Source of the DNA: Trichaptum fuscoviolaceum | Lineage: Eukaryota > Basidiomycota > Agaricomycetes > Hymenochaetales > Trichaptaceae | Assembly (NCBI GenBank): GCA_910574455.1 | Contig: CAJSYZ010000005.1 | Span: 2,604,001 to 2,668,000 of the forward strand | Length of the DNA: 64,000 nt | Reading direction: 5' to 3' | Shown here: positions 24,853-36,987 of the stretch, piece after piece | Numbering within the stretch: position 1 is the first letter of the stretch | Layout: each line of letters begins with the position of its first letter | The notes under the pieces: model-generated | What the model saw: only the letters and a program-made list of their open reading frames with translations | Databases searched by the model: none | Told to the model about the DNA's origin: nothing | Program-made: the position numbers and the translations under genes

Positions 24853-25351
24853 GTGGTAGACTCGGAGATTGTCACTCACTGGCACTCACTGGCAGCCTGA
24901 GGCTGGGCACTGGCAGTGACAGGGGACTTCCTGTCCGGAGTTCGAAACGGGCCGTTGCCAGCAGCAACTTGAACTTCAAAGTCGTGCTGAGTCACCGGCG
25001 CCGTGCACTACTAGTACTAGTAGTACTACTACTAGTAGTAGTATAGTAGTAGTAGTAGTAGCTGCCACTGGCAGCCAGATTCAAGTTGAACTTGAACCGC
25101 TGACTCGTCACTGCCGCGTGCGTCACGGTGACTCCGACTCGCAGTCACCAGTGCCAGTGGCAACTCCGAGTCCTTGAACTTCAGCCTGCTACTACTAGTA
25201 GTGAGCGTCCGGACTAGGCTTTAGCAGTAACCCAATACCCATCCAGAGTCAAATTGAACCTGAAACTTGAACTAAACTGCGCTGGCTGTCTCTGTGCCCC
25301 AGCCCGCCGCAACTTTTATCAATACATAGCAGAAAAAACATCAACTTGAAC
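24853..25351. other. Gene-free transposon DNA before the coiled-coil cargo gene
   Basis: No gene seen. It holds CACTCACTGGCACTCACTGGCA, an ACTAGT/AGTAGT run at 25010-25060, and CAAGTTGAACTTGAAC at about 25080. Confidence 0.5.
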
Positions 25352-25678
25352 ATGGCATCAGATACTTTCAACGTATTTATGTCCGGCACAGGAAACGCTG
25401 ATAGTAGGGCTCACCATATTGTTAATGGTCCGTATATCGTCATGGTATACTGACAGTTGTCTGAAATATTCACTACTAATTTCCATTCCTTTACTAAAAA
25501 CAGCGGCTAGTATAGGATTGGGTTCACACCCCGTTGCGAAGGAGGATATTTACTTGGCAAACGTCCTTGACCGTATAAAATTCATCTTGCAAGCATGGGT
25601 GGAGAAACCCGGAACAAAAAAGACAGACCTAGCAGCACGCGCAGCTGTAATAATCGCAAACGGACTTCCGGACAAACC

Positions 25679-26050
25679 GTGAGTGACGGTCTCAGCCTGA
25701 TTACTATGCGCCTGATTCTGACTCTTAAATTTGGCCCACTGGCAGTGGCGAAGTCTTGGAATCACATACCGCTCAGGCTGCTAGTGACTGTGAGGCTAGT
25801 ACCAGTAAGGTGCCAGTGCTGGAAGCTGACGCCGAATCCGAGTCGTGAGTAACGGTATCAGCCTGAGTGCGCGTCCGAGTCTGACCATTCTTGAATTTGG
25901 AATGCACGCATCAAGTGGCGAAGTCACGGAATTACATGCCAGTGAGGCCGGAAACTTGAACTTGAAGGTGTCGGAACATGAAGCTGACGTATCCGAGTCG
26001 TGAGTTACGGCGCCAGCCTGAGTACGCATCCGATTCTGATCATCTGACAG
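25679..26050 (+). repeat. Three homologous introns with micro-exons
   Basis: Introns at 25679-25805, 25845-25942 and 26000-26050 all begin GTGAGT(G/A/T)ACGG and share AGCCTGA and a CGATTCTGA/CGAGTCTGA block. All three are phase 2. The exon ends in front of introns 2 and 3 are also alike (GAAGCTGAC…TCCGAGTC), so whole exon-intron modules seem duplicated. Confidence 0.65.
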
Positions 26051-27206
26051 TGGCAGCAACATCCACAAACACATCGGCCGTTCCCCCTACGATGATATCA
26101 TGAAGGCCTTAGCCTCTATGAAAGAGCTAGAGCAACTTCGGATCGACACTGAGGAGAAAGAAAGAAGGCTTCGAGATGAAAAGGAAGATTTCGAACGGAG
26201 GCATAGGGAACTCCTGATAAATAAGCGGGACAGTGATCAGGAGCAATTAAAGCTTTTGCAGAATGAGTTGATGAAAACCAAAAAACTTATCTCAAATGTC
26301 GAATCAAACCTCTCAGAAGCCAACTTCAGCCGGGCGACTGACTCACTCCAGCTTCACAAGGAGAAGGATATACATGAGGAGCAATTGAAAAAGCATGAGG
26401 ACGCTATTGAAGCTCTAAAGAAACAGCTCGCTCAAGATTACACCCTAATCGCGAGAGCTTCAGCTCAGGAGAGTCTCTTCGCCGTGACTTCGCGCAGGCT
26501 CACTAACCTGGAAAATTATCGAAAGCAGTCACTAGAAAAGGAACAGCGGATTGTAGGACATATACGGGCTATTGACGACGCATTCGTTGATGTGACTGAG
26601 GAATTGGACTCGAAGGCGGACAAAGTGACACTCGAGGAGATGGCTGGGACTTACAAGTGTTTGCAGGAGACAGTGAAGGGTCTTGTATACACAGTACACG
26701 ACTTACAGATTAGTGCGGCAGCCGCCAAAGGGGTAAGCCAATTTTGAGCTGCTATCGTAAAACAAATGAAGCTCACAGGATCTCACCCAGAACGAAGCCG
26801 CCAAAGCCAGCAGTAAAATACGCACCCTCTGCGAGGACAATAGGGTAGTCGTCATGAAAAGCTTCATAATTGCGTTCCCATTAGAGAAAGGATTCTTCTC
26901 TCCAAAACAGGTCATCCCTTATGACGTTACTGGCGAAAGTGGTTTTATGATTCGAAATTTTTTGAACAAGGTTGAACAACTCTACATGAAGTTCGCGACC
27001 CTATCACCTGGGCCGGGCAAGAAGCTAAAGGAAGGACGACGTACAGGCGAAGTCGGCATGAGTGGCATAGCTCAGGGCCCAGCGACAATCCTGTCTAATG
27101 ACATTGCTATCATTCCAAGGCATCTATTCGACGACCTGATTGTCGACATCACCAAGTCCTTGGCAGAGTTAGAGCTGACAGAGGCGTATGCGAAGGGAAA
27201 TGATGA

Positions 27207-27402
27207 AGGAAAGGGGAAGGGAAAGGGAAAGGGAAAGGGAAAGGGAAAGGGAAAGGGAAAGGGAAAGGGAAAGAGGGAAAGGGAAAGGGAAAGGGAAAGG
27301 GAAAGGGAAAGGGAAAGGGAAAGGGAAAGGGAAAGGGAAAGGGAAAGGGAAAGGGAAAGGGAAAGGGAAAGGGAAAGGGAAAGGGAAAGGGAAAGGGAAA
27401 GG
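27207..27402 (+). repeat. GGGAAA hexanucleotide microsatellite in coding sequence
   Basis: About 30 units of GGGAAA run inside the cargo gene at 25352. They encode Gly-Lys in two frames and Arg-Glu in the third. The single irregularity is an extra GA at about 27273. Length changes by whole units keep the frame; the GA does not. Confidence 0.85.
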
Positions 27403-28512
27403 ATGAGTTCGAGGCTGTGGATGTGTCGGAGGATGCATCGAAGGAAAAGACGGCGACGCCATACTCCTGGCAGCCACCACTTAACGCATCAATCGTCGAC
27501 CAGTTCAAATTTTTCCTGGTCCGATTTTTTATAGTCTTTGAATTTCACCGAAGACTATTCTTCCTCCTCGATCGCCGGCTAAGCCAGCTGGAAAGGAACC
27601 CGATGGATCCTCAGACTATTGATTTGCTGGATGCCGACGCGGCCTGGAACACAAACGCGAAAGTAATACTGGATAAGGATTTTACCGGCTATCTCTTTGA
27701 CGACCAAATGTATGAACATCGGTTCAAAGGCTTGATGGTAAAGTTCCACTTCGAGGACCACTTTGCCAGGATGGCTGAGCTGGACGGGCAAGAGTACGTG
27801 GGCCCGGAGGATATACCGTGCGTGGCTGTAGGCGGGACTCTCGAAGTGCCGCAGGTCAATGTCGCGTTGAAGGAGATGCAAGAATACTTCGACCGTTTAT
27901 GCCTGAAAATGGAGGCCACCGTGCCAATGGCACCGCCCCCTGAAAGCGGGTCAGACGAACGAACCCATCCCCAAAGCCCGTGAAGACACGAGCGTGTCTC
28001 CCGATGATTTGAGACTACGGCGGCTATTGAATCGACGTAATGAGCATAGGGAGAAGGCTTTAACCCTCGACACTGCGATGAGAATTATCTTGGTAGACGA
28101 ACTCGTCCCTGACATTTTCAACGACACACGATTCCGAATGTTTTTAAACAAGGTTGCCCATGACCGCTCTGAAATCAGTGACCCCGCTGGCCTTCGCACA
28201 TTTGTTGAGAATGCTGAGGACATTTTGAAAGTGCAAAAGGATGTTTTCCCCGAACCTGTAAAAACCCGACTGCTCACATTATGCGAGATAGCGGATCAAA
28301 ACAAGCCTTACGGCCGGAATTTCAATGAGTCGCATATCAGTGGGCGTTTTTGGGGCCAGAAGTTGCGGTCCATCTTACTAGGCGCCAACTCGCAGGCTGA
28401 GGATGAACTACCCATTGATTCTTTGGTACTTCGGATTTTAGGCGCAGGCGTGCAGCAGCTCACAGATGTGTCAACTCAGACGATCACACAGTGAAGCCAC
28501 TGGCAATGGCGG

Positions 28513-29349
28513 TGTAACGATGTGACTTTGTTCGCGGTCCGACGGACAACAGCTGGCGACGCCGTTAGAGGACTCGGGAAGCCATCCAAGGACCTGCCTA
28601 GTTCCGTGGGCCGTCGAATCCGATCCTGCTAGTAAGAACACGGGGAAAACTGTACCCGGGCCTCAATAGCTGCGTTGGCGTGAATTGCGCATCGTGAAAG
28701 CATGGGTGCCGCCTGGCAGAAGGACGGGGAAAACTGTACCCGGACGGTAACCACGCTATGGAATGGGCAACTGGTGATGGGATGTGCAATAGACTCACGG
28801 ACGGGCCAAACGCCGGTTACGGACACGAACTATGGACACCGCTCCTCGGGGAGGCTTGACGGACGAGACTCGATATGCGATGGCGAGGCGCTGGAGGGTT
28901 AGAAGCCGACGGACATGATCGAAGGGATAGCGGGCGAATGGACTAGGGCCTGCGTTGGGTAGACGTGGGAGGAAATGGAGACTTGGAGGAAATGCAGGAA
29001 GAGTGCAGGGGGCCGGGCCGGCATGGTAGTGTAGCTTACCGGACTTGTAGTATAAAAACGCATCATGTACCCTCGTGGGAAAACATCTTTTTACACCCCA
29101 TCCATCACTAGAGTTCTCTGCAGTGAGAGAGTACCTTTGATAGTCGCGTCCGTAGGACTTTTCTTTGGTGTTTATCTCGCGGACCTACCTCACGGACCAC
29201 CCTTTTGTCGCGACGGACTGCCTCATAGTCCGGCGGCCCCCTTGTTTTCCTCTCATATTCAATTGTCTTCTTTGCCCCTGATCCCGTACACCCTCAGAAT
29301 ATCTTATTTTCAGCGGATTTGGAGGTATCCGTGTACGAGTACCGTGACA
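28513..29349. mobile_element. Probable solo LTR
   Basis: A segment of about 840 bp starts TGTAACG and ends CGTGACA, an imperfect TG…CA inverted end. It differs in composition from its surroundings and has a TATAAAA at about 29052 where an LTR promoter would lie. Inside are two copies of CGGGGAAAACTGTACCCGG (about 28637 and 28725). I see no clear 5-bp target duplication, so the boundaries are tentative. Confidence 0.4.
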
Positions 29350-29915
29350 GGACAACTTGAAGGGTTTGGATGCAACGAGCTGCTTGATCTTTATCTTCCT
29401 GGTCAACTACTACTAGTATGATGTTTGTCATTTTCTTGAATGGCGTGTTGCGTTCAAAGTTTGCTTCAACTTCAAGTTGAAGTTACTAGTAGTAGTAGTA
29501 GCCTCAGGCTCATGATTTGTACTCCACATTATCATTGAATTTGAATTCAAGTTACTTCTCAGCCACCTCAGGTTAAGGCTCCTTCAGTGGCAGCCTCAGC
29601 CTCAGGTGCCAGTGAGTGCATGGTGCCACCTGAGTGCCAGTGCCACTGGCAGTCACGGTGGCACCACTGGCACTGGCAGTGACTCCGAGCCTGTCCGACT
29701 CGGAGTCGGACTCGGAGTCACGGTGGCGCCGCACCGGCGTGTGAATGATGAGTTGAAGTTGTATAAAAGACTGGCACTCACTGGCCTCGGAACTTGAACC
29801 CTCAGGCTCTGCTGGCAGTGACGTACTACTAGTACTACTATTTATTTAGTAGTAGTCTCTTGTTTTCACTTCTACTACTTACTAGTAACCAGCAACTACT
29901 ACCAGTACTACCACT
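29350..29915. other. Palindrome-rich 5' region of protease copy 1
   Basis: No exon is seen before the ATG at 29916. The stretch is dense in TTCAAGTTGAA, CCTCAGGCTC, GTGCCACTGGCAGTCAC and GACTCGGAGTC words. A TATAAAAG at 29762-29769 is a plausible core promoter element for the protease gene. Confidence 0.45.
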
Positions 29916-32636
29916 ATGACATCCACCGCCCCCCAACCTCCAGGCTTGCCAGGGCCACATCCAAGGAATACTACTAGTAGAGCAAACAATGACCGACGCG
30001 GATGTGAGTTCTGCGTTCTCCATCTCTGTCACAGGCAATACTGATTGCTGACTACCCCAATAGTACAAGACGAAGATGTACTGGGAGTTACAACGCCACC
30101 TTTCAGTGCGCAATGTGCGTCCTATGCCTTCCTTCACTGACACTGGCAATACTGATTACTGCATCACCCATCTCTAGTTTTGCAGGCCCTAGGGGTTAAC
30201 GTTGAAGAAGCTGCAGGAGGACATTCTTCATCAATGCCGACTGAAAGTGAGTCCTTCCTTCCCTTCACTGACACTGGCGAAACTGATTGGTACTTAACCC
30301 GTTACCAGTTTCACAGGCCCCCAGAAACTGCGATTACTGATGACGAACCTGTGCAAGGACAAGGTTCGGGGGAACGATTTATCATTGCCGGTGGCCCTGC
30401 CCGTGGGTCATTCACCGTCACGAGTTCCTTAGACTCGGAGGGGGGAAGCCTCCTACTATCAATTCCTCTCGCATCCCTTCAACCAGACTTGAAGTCACAG
30501 CAAACCAAGTCTGTCCTGTCTTCAGCGGTTGTGAATACGATTCTCGCGCAAAATCCTAACGCTTATCTCCCACGACGAACACATGTGTCAGAAGAGGAGC
30601 AGAAAGGTTACTACCTTGGCTTCCCTGGCAAACCGCGCCTGCTCGGGCGAACCGGTCCCAATTGGACGGCGACCAAAAAACGTAAATATGTGGGCATTGT
30701 TGGAAATCACCGGATTGCCAATGTATGGCCGCAACTGCTCAAGAAGATCATGAAGTATCTCGATTCCGAGAATTTGCGGTGGAACAGTCTGGAAGCCAAC
30801 CGTGTTGCCTACGAAGATAGTCGGGTGTGCCCTGTTTTTGTTTTGATCGGAGTCAACGACCCGTCACTTCGCACTGAAGATGCGTGCCGCATCGGGAACG
30901 CGTTAAAGAGTTCCTCTTTGAAATGCGCATCTTCGACGTTGAGGTCGAGCTCAGGGAGCGAAAAATCATTAGCGCCTCAGGCCAGGGCAAAGCTTCTGTC
31001 AGTGTTCCACCTGTTGTGCGCACTGGCACCGGCGACTCAAATACTCTGGCTAGCGGTCATGCTGAGACTGGCGTTGGCAATACCGCTCCCGTTCACACTG
31101 GCTTCAGTTTTCATCCGGAACTCACCAACCTTCCCAGACGTTCCGATCGTCGCACTGCTCCGACGAACAATGGAGGTGCGGGGGATGTCACTGAGCATAA
31201 TGACGGTAACAGCACCAGGCCCCTTGTCGCTAGCGCTCACGGGGCAGAACCCTACGCCTACCCAACAGAGATACTGTTCACCGCACCTGCGGGAGCCGAT
31301 AATTATTTCCGCCTGTGGGATCGCATGATGGATTTCCCAAGCAGGCCAGTGGCAGCTGCCAACAAGCCAATCAGTCGTATGACACCGTCTTTCTCCATGG
31401 TCACAGGAACTTGCCTTGGCAATCTGGAGGGTGGCTTCTCAACGGGGTCGCTCTTTATCCTACAAAAGCTCGATAACACGACGTTCAAGGTGTTCATCCT
31501 CGGGTACTCGCCATGGCAACGTTCCTTCGAAATTCGGAGACTACGATCCATACGCAGATACAACAAATAAGCCGCGCGACCCAAACGACAATTGCCCAAT
31601 TTATCTCTTCTCTCGCAAGGCTCTAGCCGCCCATGTGCCAATGATTGGCGCGCTTCACGATGAGTTAGAAGCGGCAGCGTTTACTCACTGGCAGTCACTG
31701 GCACCTGATCTTCCGCCGTCTGCTGAACAACAAGCTTTCGCGGATATCGTAAACAAGTGTCAATTCATTGAGCAATCTTGGCTTGATAAGACGTCATCGC
31801 CACATTTGTGGATTAATAATCGTATTGGGAAAGTGGCCAATGCTCCCCCTCGAAGAATGGGTAACTTGACTATCTCCAAGACACCCTACCTTACGGATTG
31901 GTGCTTGATCGAGGTGGACGACCAATGCCTCCCCAACGAATTTGAATTTTTCTCTACTGATGGTGAAGGTCTCAGTTGGAACAATTTCTATAACGTCATC
32001 GACATTAATAGGCTTCCTCCATCGTCGGCAGCTCAGTCTGTACCACGAGAAGCACTCTTGTCTAGGCTTGGCTGGAAAGGGAGGGACTTCTTTAGTCCAA
32101 TCCGAATTGCGGGATATGTTCCGGAAGAAAATATATTCCCCCGGGTCCAGGAGCACCGATTGGACGCAGATTATGATTATGGATGGACTTTCATCGACAA
32201 TCTCGTCGCTGTGGAGTTTAAGAAAGCTGTGTACAAATGGGGCTGGAAAACTGGCCATACGTTAGGCGAGGTCAACAACGTTGCTGCCGTTCTCAGATCT
32301 ATGCAGGTTTCCCCTGGGCACGTTGAGCAGACTACGCATATTGCTTTACAGATCCCACCGGGTTCGGTTGGTTTAGGGAATATCGGGCATAGGAACAATG
32401 CTATGTTCGCAGAACCGGGGGATTCGGGTGCCATAATCATTGATCAGCACAGACGTGCAGTTGGTACCATTTTAGCTTGCGGACTCATCGAAGCGAGGGG
32501 TAGGGATAATCAGAGTGTACTCGACGGTTATACTTATGGTGTCGCTCTATGGCAAACGGTGAAAGAGCTTGAGACCTCTTTTAATCTAGCTGAAAAAGAA
32601 TTCAAGCTAGGCATGAATGCACTTCCGGACAATTGA
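29916..32636 (+). pseudogene. Trypsin-fold serine protease-like cargo gene, copy 1
   Basis: Four 5' exons are separated by three look-alike phase-1 introns (30004-30063, 30115-30177, 30247-30308). Exon 1 reads MTSTAPQPPGLPGPHPRNT; exons 2 and 3 give LQDEDVLGVTTPPFSAQ and FLQALGVNVEEAAGG. The long last exon has an unrecognised N-terminal half (SEEEQKGYYLGFPGKPRLLG, PVFVLIGVNDPSLRTEDACR) and a C-terminal chymotrypsin-like domain with DWCLIEVDD and EPGDSGAIIID. Compared with copy 2 it has an extra C at 30318-30322, a missing base near 30894 and an extra base near 31503. The last two enclose a shifted stretch that destroys the His region. As a secreted-type serine-protease fold its substrate is unknown. 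The copy is not translatable as one protein. Confidence 0.65.
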
Positions 32637-33115
32637 AGTATAACGATGCTCCTCTCAACTCCTACAGTAGTAATTAGTGGAGCTCTTTTCTTATTCTCAT
32701 GCGATGGTGTTGCGTATTCGTACGTTTGTTTCCTGCTCTGTGTTTGATGGCCTTTGGCGTGCGCTTTATGTGGTAGTACATGTATGACTTGAGGAAATGG
32801 GAATGATATTGCAAGTGTGGTTTCCATCCGTGAACTTGAAGTATACTGCTAGCTAGTAGCCAGTGATAACTTGAACTTGTACTTGTTCTAGTGACATGAT
32901 TCGCGACTTGGACTCGGACAGTTGGAGGATCGTCTTCCCTCGGCGGATGGGCCCTGATTTGAAGTTTATGGGGAATTATTGCTTATTACTTCAAGATGAA
33001 GCCACTTGAACTTCAGGCTGTATAATCATGGTCTTGAATCATTGTATGCGTAACAACGTTGGAAGTTAAACTTGAAGGGGACACTGAAAGTTCAAGTTGC
33101 GGAGTCATACGACTC
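29978..33115 (+). repeat. Tandem duplication unit 1 (protease gene and 3' region)
   Basis: This 3.1-kb stretch is almost identical to 34332-37466. Identity begins in exon 1 at TAGAGCAAACAATG and ends at GGAGTCATACGACTC, about 480 bp after the stop codon. The first 60 bp of exon 1 and the promoters differ between the copies. Confidence 0.85.
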
Positions 33116-34281
33116 GGATGCATTGCCAGTAGCTTGAAAGAGATTGAATGTGACTCGATTATTATCCTCAAACAGTCAACCTGAGGTCAGACGCACATTG
33201 ACCCAGTTGACCGCTGACCTGACCCGTAGGTCAAGGGCTTGCTACTGCTACTACTAGTATGCACTCAGGCTGGCGGCATTCAAGTTGCAGTGCCAGCACC
33301 CCGGCCGGCGGCCCGCCGCCGCCGCCACTGGCACTCACTGGCAGGCTGGCAGTGCCAGCCTGAGTGACAACTTGAACTTCAACTTCAACTTCTTGAACTT
33401 GAAGTCACTGGCACGGTGTCGCGTCTCCGAGTCTTAACTTCTTGAATCATCTTCGAACTTAAAGTGGTTGCGCCCGCTTATAATCCGCTGCTACTTGAGA
33501 TTTCCTGCTGCCAATTGCTTGCTTGCGTCGGACAAGAATGTTACCCGAATTATTGCGAAGCCAATGCCGTGCCACCGGAAAAGAGGTCGCGCCCGCTATG
33601 AAAAATCTGTGTAACGTGCAGCGGAGGCCCTCCTCGTCAGAGGCTGCGCCTTCCTCAGTGGTGTCCCCCCTTGGTAGCCCAATTCACTCTGGAGCAAGGA
33701 CCTTTTCGGCGAGCTGTCAGACTTAGGGTTTTTGGTCAGAACAGAGTCGGCCCAGGTCGACCTGTAACCCGACCTATGTTGACCTTGACCTATGGGTCAG
33801 AGTGGGTCAAGGCTGAAGTCAGGTATCTTAGGCAGATCTCCGACCGGGTCACTGGCAGGTCGGGATCGAACCAAAATAGTCTCGTAACCAGCTGAAGATT
33901 GCGATACTATGCGATACTACGCAAACCGGCGCTCTCTGCGGAAAGGACATAAAAAAACGCTAGTACTAACCTCAGGCTGCCACTGGCAGTGCTCATGAGG
34001 CTAGAACCAAAATTAGCCTTGACTTCAGGTCAGGTCAGGCCAGCCCATTACGGACACCGTGCTTTCCGTCTCCTCGGAGATCACTGGCAGATACGACTTC
34101 AACCTCAGGCAGTGCAGCCTGAGTGACTCGGGCCAGTGCCAGTGCCAGTGGCGTGTGAATGATGGAAACTGGAGAAGCCTGAGGGTACTTATAACTTGAA
34201 GAGACAGCCCCGTGCCCTCTATCTCTTTTGACCACTGCCCAGATCATCTACCCTCTACCTTCCACACACATTATCTCTACT
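33116..34281. other. Spacer between the two protease copies
   Basis: No gene supported. It contains the usual CACTGGCAG, CTTGAACTTCAA and ACTACTAGTA words, plus a GGTCA-rich part (33180-33240 and 33740-33860) with repeated TGACC/GGTCA half-sites. Confidence 0.45.
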
Positions 34282-36987
34282 ATGGCACTTGCCTTACGTT
34301 CTCCGGGATTGCCACGTCAATACTATGGCAATAGAGCAAACAATGACCGACGCGGATGTGAGTTCTGCGTTCTCCATCTCTGTCACAGGCAATACTGATT
34401 GCTGACTACCCCAATAGTACAAGACAAAGATGTACTGGGAGATACAACGCCACCTTTCAGTGCGCAATGTGCGTCCTATGCCTTCCTTCACTGACACTTG
34501 CAATACTGATTACTGCATCACCCACTCTAGTTTTGCAGGCCCTAGGGGTTAACGTTGAAGAAGCTGCAGGAGGACATTCTTCATCAATGCCGACTGAAAG
34601 TGAGTCCTTCCTTCCCTTCACTGACACTGGCGAAACTGATTGGTACTTAACCCGTTACCAGTTTCACAGGCCCCAGAAACTGCGATTACTGATGACGAAC
34701 CTGTGCAAGGACAAGGTTCGGGGGAACGATTTATCATTGCCGGTGGCCCTGCCCGTGGGTCATTCACCGTCACGAGTTCCTTAGACTCGGAGGGGGGAAG
34801 CCTCCTACTATCAATTCCTCTCGCATCCCTTCAACCAGACTTGAAGTCACAGCAAACCAAGTCCGTCCTGTCTTCAGCGGTTGTGAATACGATTCTCGCG
34901 CAAAATCCTAACACTTATCTCCCACGACGAACACATGTGTCAGAAGAGGAGCAGAAAGGTTACTACCTTGGCTTCCCTGGCAAACCGCGCCTGCTCGGGC
35001 GAACCGGTCCCAATTGGACGGCGACCAAAAAACGTAAATATGTGGGCTTGTTGGAAATCACCGGATTGCCAATGTATGGCCGCAACTGCTCAAGAAGATC
35101 ATGAAGTATCTCGATTCCGAGAATTTGCGGTGGAACAGTCTGGAAGCCAACCGTGTTGCCTACGAAGATAGTCGGGTGTGCCCTGTTTTTGTTTTGATCG
35201 GAGTCAACGACCCGTCACTTCGCACTGAAGATGCGTGCCGCATCGCGGAACGCGTTAAAGAGTTCCTCTTTGAAATGCGCATCTTCGACGTTGAGGTCGA
35301 GCTCAGGGAGCGAAAAATCATTAGCGCCTCAGGCCAGGGCAAAGCTTCTGTCAGTGTTCCACCTGTTGTGCGCACTGGCACCGGCGACTCAAATACTCTG
35401 GCTAGCGGTCATGCTGAGACTGGCGTTGGCAATACCGCTCCCGTTCACACTGGCTTCAGTTTTCATCCGGAACTCACCAACCTTCCCAGACGTTCCGATC
35501 GTCGCACTGCTCCGACGAACAATGGAGGTGCGGGGGATGTCACTGAGCATAATGACGGTAACAGCACCAGGCCCCTTGTCGCTAGCGCTCACGGGGCAGA
35601 ACCCTACGCCTACCCAACAGAGATACTGTTCACCGCACCTGCGGGAGCCGATAATTATTTCCGCCTGTGGGATCGCATGATGGATTTCCCAAGCAGGCCA
35701 GTGGCAGCTGCCAACAAGCCAATCAGTCGTATGACACCGTCTTTCTCCATGGTCACAGGAACTTGCCTTGGCAATCTGGAGGGTCGCTTCTCAACGGGGT
35801 CGCTCTTTATCCTACAAAAGCTCGATAACACGACGCTCAAGGTGTTCATCCTTGGTACTCGCCATGGCAACGTTCCTTCGAAATTCGGAGACTCTGATCC
35901 ATACGCAGATACAACAAATAAGCCGCGCGACCCAAACGACAATTGCCCAATTTATCTCTTCTCTCGCGAGGCTCTAGCCGCCCATGTGCCAATGATTGGC
36001 GCGCTTCACGATGAGTTAGAAGCGGCAGCGTTTACTCACTGGCAGTCACTGGCACCTGATCTTCCGCCGTCTGCTGAACAACAAGCTTTCGCGGATATCG
36101 TAAACAAGTGTCAATTCATTGAGCAATCTTGGCTTGATAAGACGACATCGCCACATTTGTGGATTAATAATCGTATTGGGAAAGTGGCCAATGCTCCCCC
36201 TCGAAGAATGGGTAACTTGACTATCTCCAAGACACCCTACCTTACGGATTGGTGCTTGATCGAGGTGGACGACCAATGCCTCCCCAACGAATTTGAATTT
36301 TTCTCTACTGATGGTGAAGGTCTCAGTTGGAACAATTTCTATAACGTCATCGACATTAATAGGCTTCCTCCATCGTCGGCAGCTCAGTCTGTACCACGAG
36401 AAGCAATCTTGTCTAGGCTTGGCTGGAAAGGGAGGGACTTCTTTAGTCCAATCCGAATTGCGGGATATGTTCCGGAAGAAAATATATTCCCCCGGGTCCA
36501 GGAGCACCAATTGGACGCAGATTATGATTATGGATGGACTTTCATCGACAATCTCGTCGCTGTGGGGTTTAAGCGAACTGTGTACAAATGGGGCTGGAAA
36601 ACTGGCCATACGTTAGGCGAGGTCAACAACGTTGCTGCCGTTCTCAGATCTATGCAGGTTTCCCCTGGGCACGTTGAGCAGACTACGCATATTGCTTTAC
36701 AGATCCCACCGGGTTCGGTTGGTTTAGGGAATATCGGGCATAGGAACAATGCTATGTTCGCAGAACCGGGGGATTCGGGTGCCATAATCATTGATCAGCA
36801 CAGACGTGCAGTTGGTACCATTTTAGCTTGCGGACTCATCGAAGCGAGGGGTAGGGATAATCAGAGTGTACTCGACGGTTATACTTATGGTGTCGCTCTA
36901 TGGCAAACGGTGAAAGAGCTTGAGACCTCTTTTAATCTAGCTGAAAAAGAATTCAAGCTAGGCATGAATGCACTTCCGGACAATTGA
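34282..36987 (+). pseudogene. Trypsin-fold serine protease-like cargo gene, copy 2
   Basis: This is the better-preserved copy. Exon 1 differs from copy 1 (MALALRSPGLPRQYYGNRAN); the three phase-1 introns are shared, and here the third splice reads in frame (ISQAPETAITDDEP). One base is missing near 35047 compared with copy 1, shifting the frame before the long open frame 35101-36987 (628 codons). In that frame the chymotrypsin-like triad is visible: His255 in LGTRHGN, Asp383 in DWCLIEVDD and Ser559 in EPGDSGAII. The rest of the N-terminal half has no recognised domain. Without the single indel the protein would be about 840 residues. The protease call rests on the order and spacing of the three motifs. 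Confidence 0.68.

Larger units (their letters stand above)
25352..28494 (+). pseudogene. Coiled-coil cargo protein with Gly-Lys repeat, frameshifted
   Basis: Family not recognised. The start is MASDTFNVFMSGTGNADSRA, then after an intron IYLANVLDRIKFILQAWVEK and TDLAARAAVIIANGLPDKP. Two micro-exons (25806-25844, 25943-25999) sit between three look-alike phase-2 introns and read in frame as PKVPVLEADAESES and VSEHEADVSES. A long coiled coil follows (ELEQLRIDTEEKERRLRDEK onward to about 26750). After an intron comes VVVMKSFIIAFPLEKGFFSP and IAIIPRHLFDDLIVDITKSL, then a GGGAAA tract coding Gly-Lys repeats. A 2-nt GA interruption in the tract shifts the frame. A second shift is needed near 27.94 kb to join MEATVPMAPPPES to SVSPDDLRLRRLLNRRNEHR and the final part ending DVSTQTITQ. 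As it stands the gene cannot make one protein. Confidence 0.55.

Noticed and set aside
27149..27508. Minus-strand open frames coding long Phe-Pro or Leu-Ser repeats
   Set aside because: They are the reverse reading of the GGGAAA tract in the plus-strand cargo gene; no start, domain or intron pattern supports them.
28629..28902. Short overlapping open frames on both strands
   Set aside because: They fall in the candidate solo LTR and around its internal repeat; nothing suggests translation.
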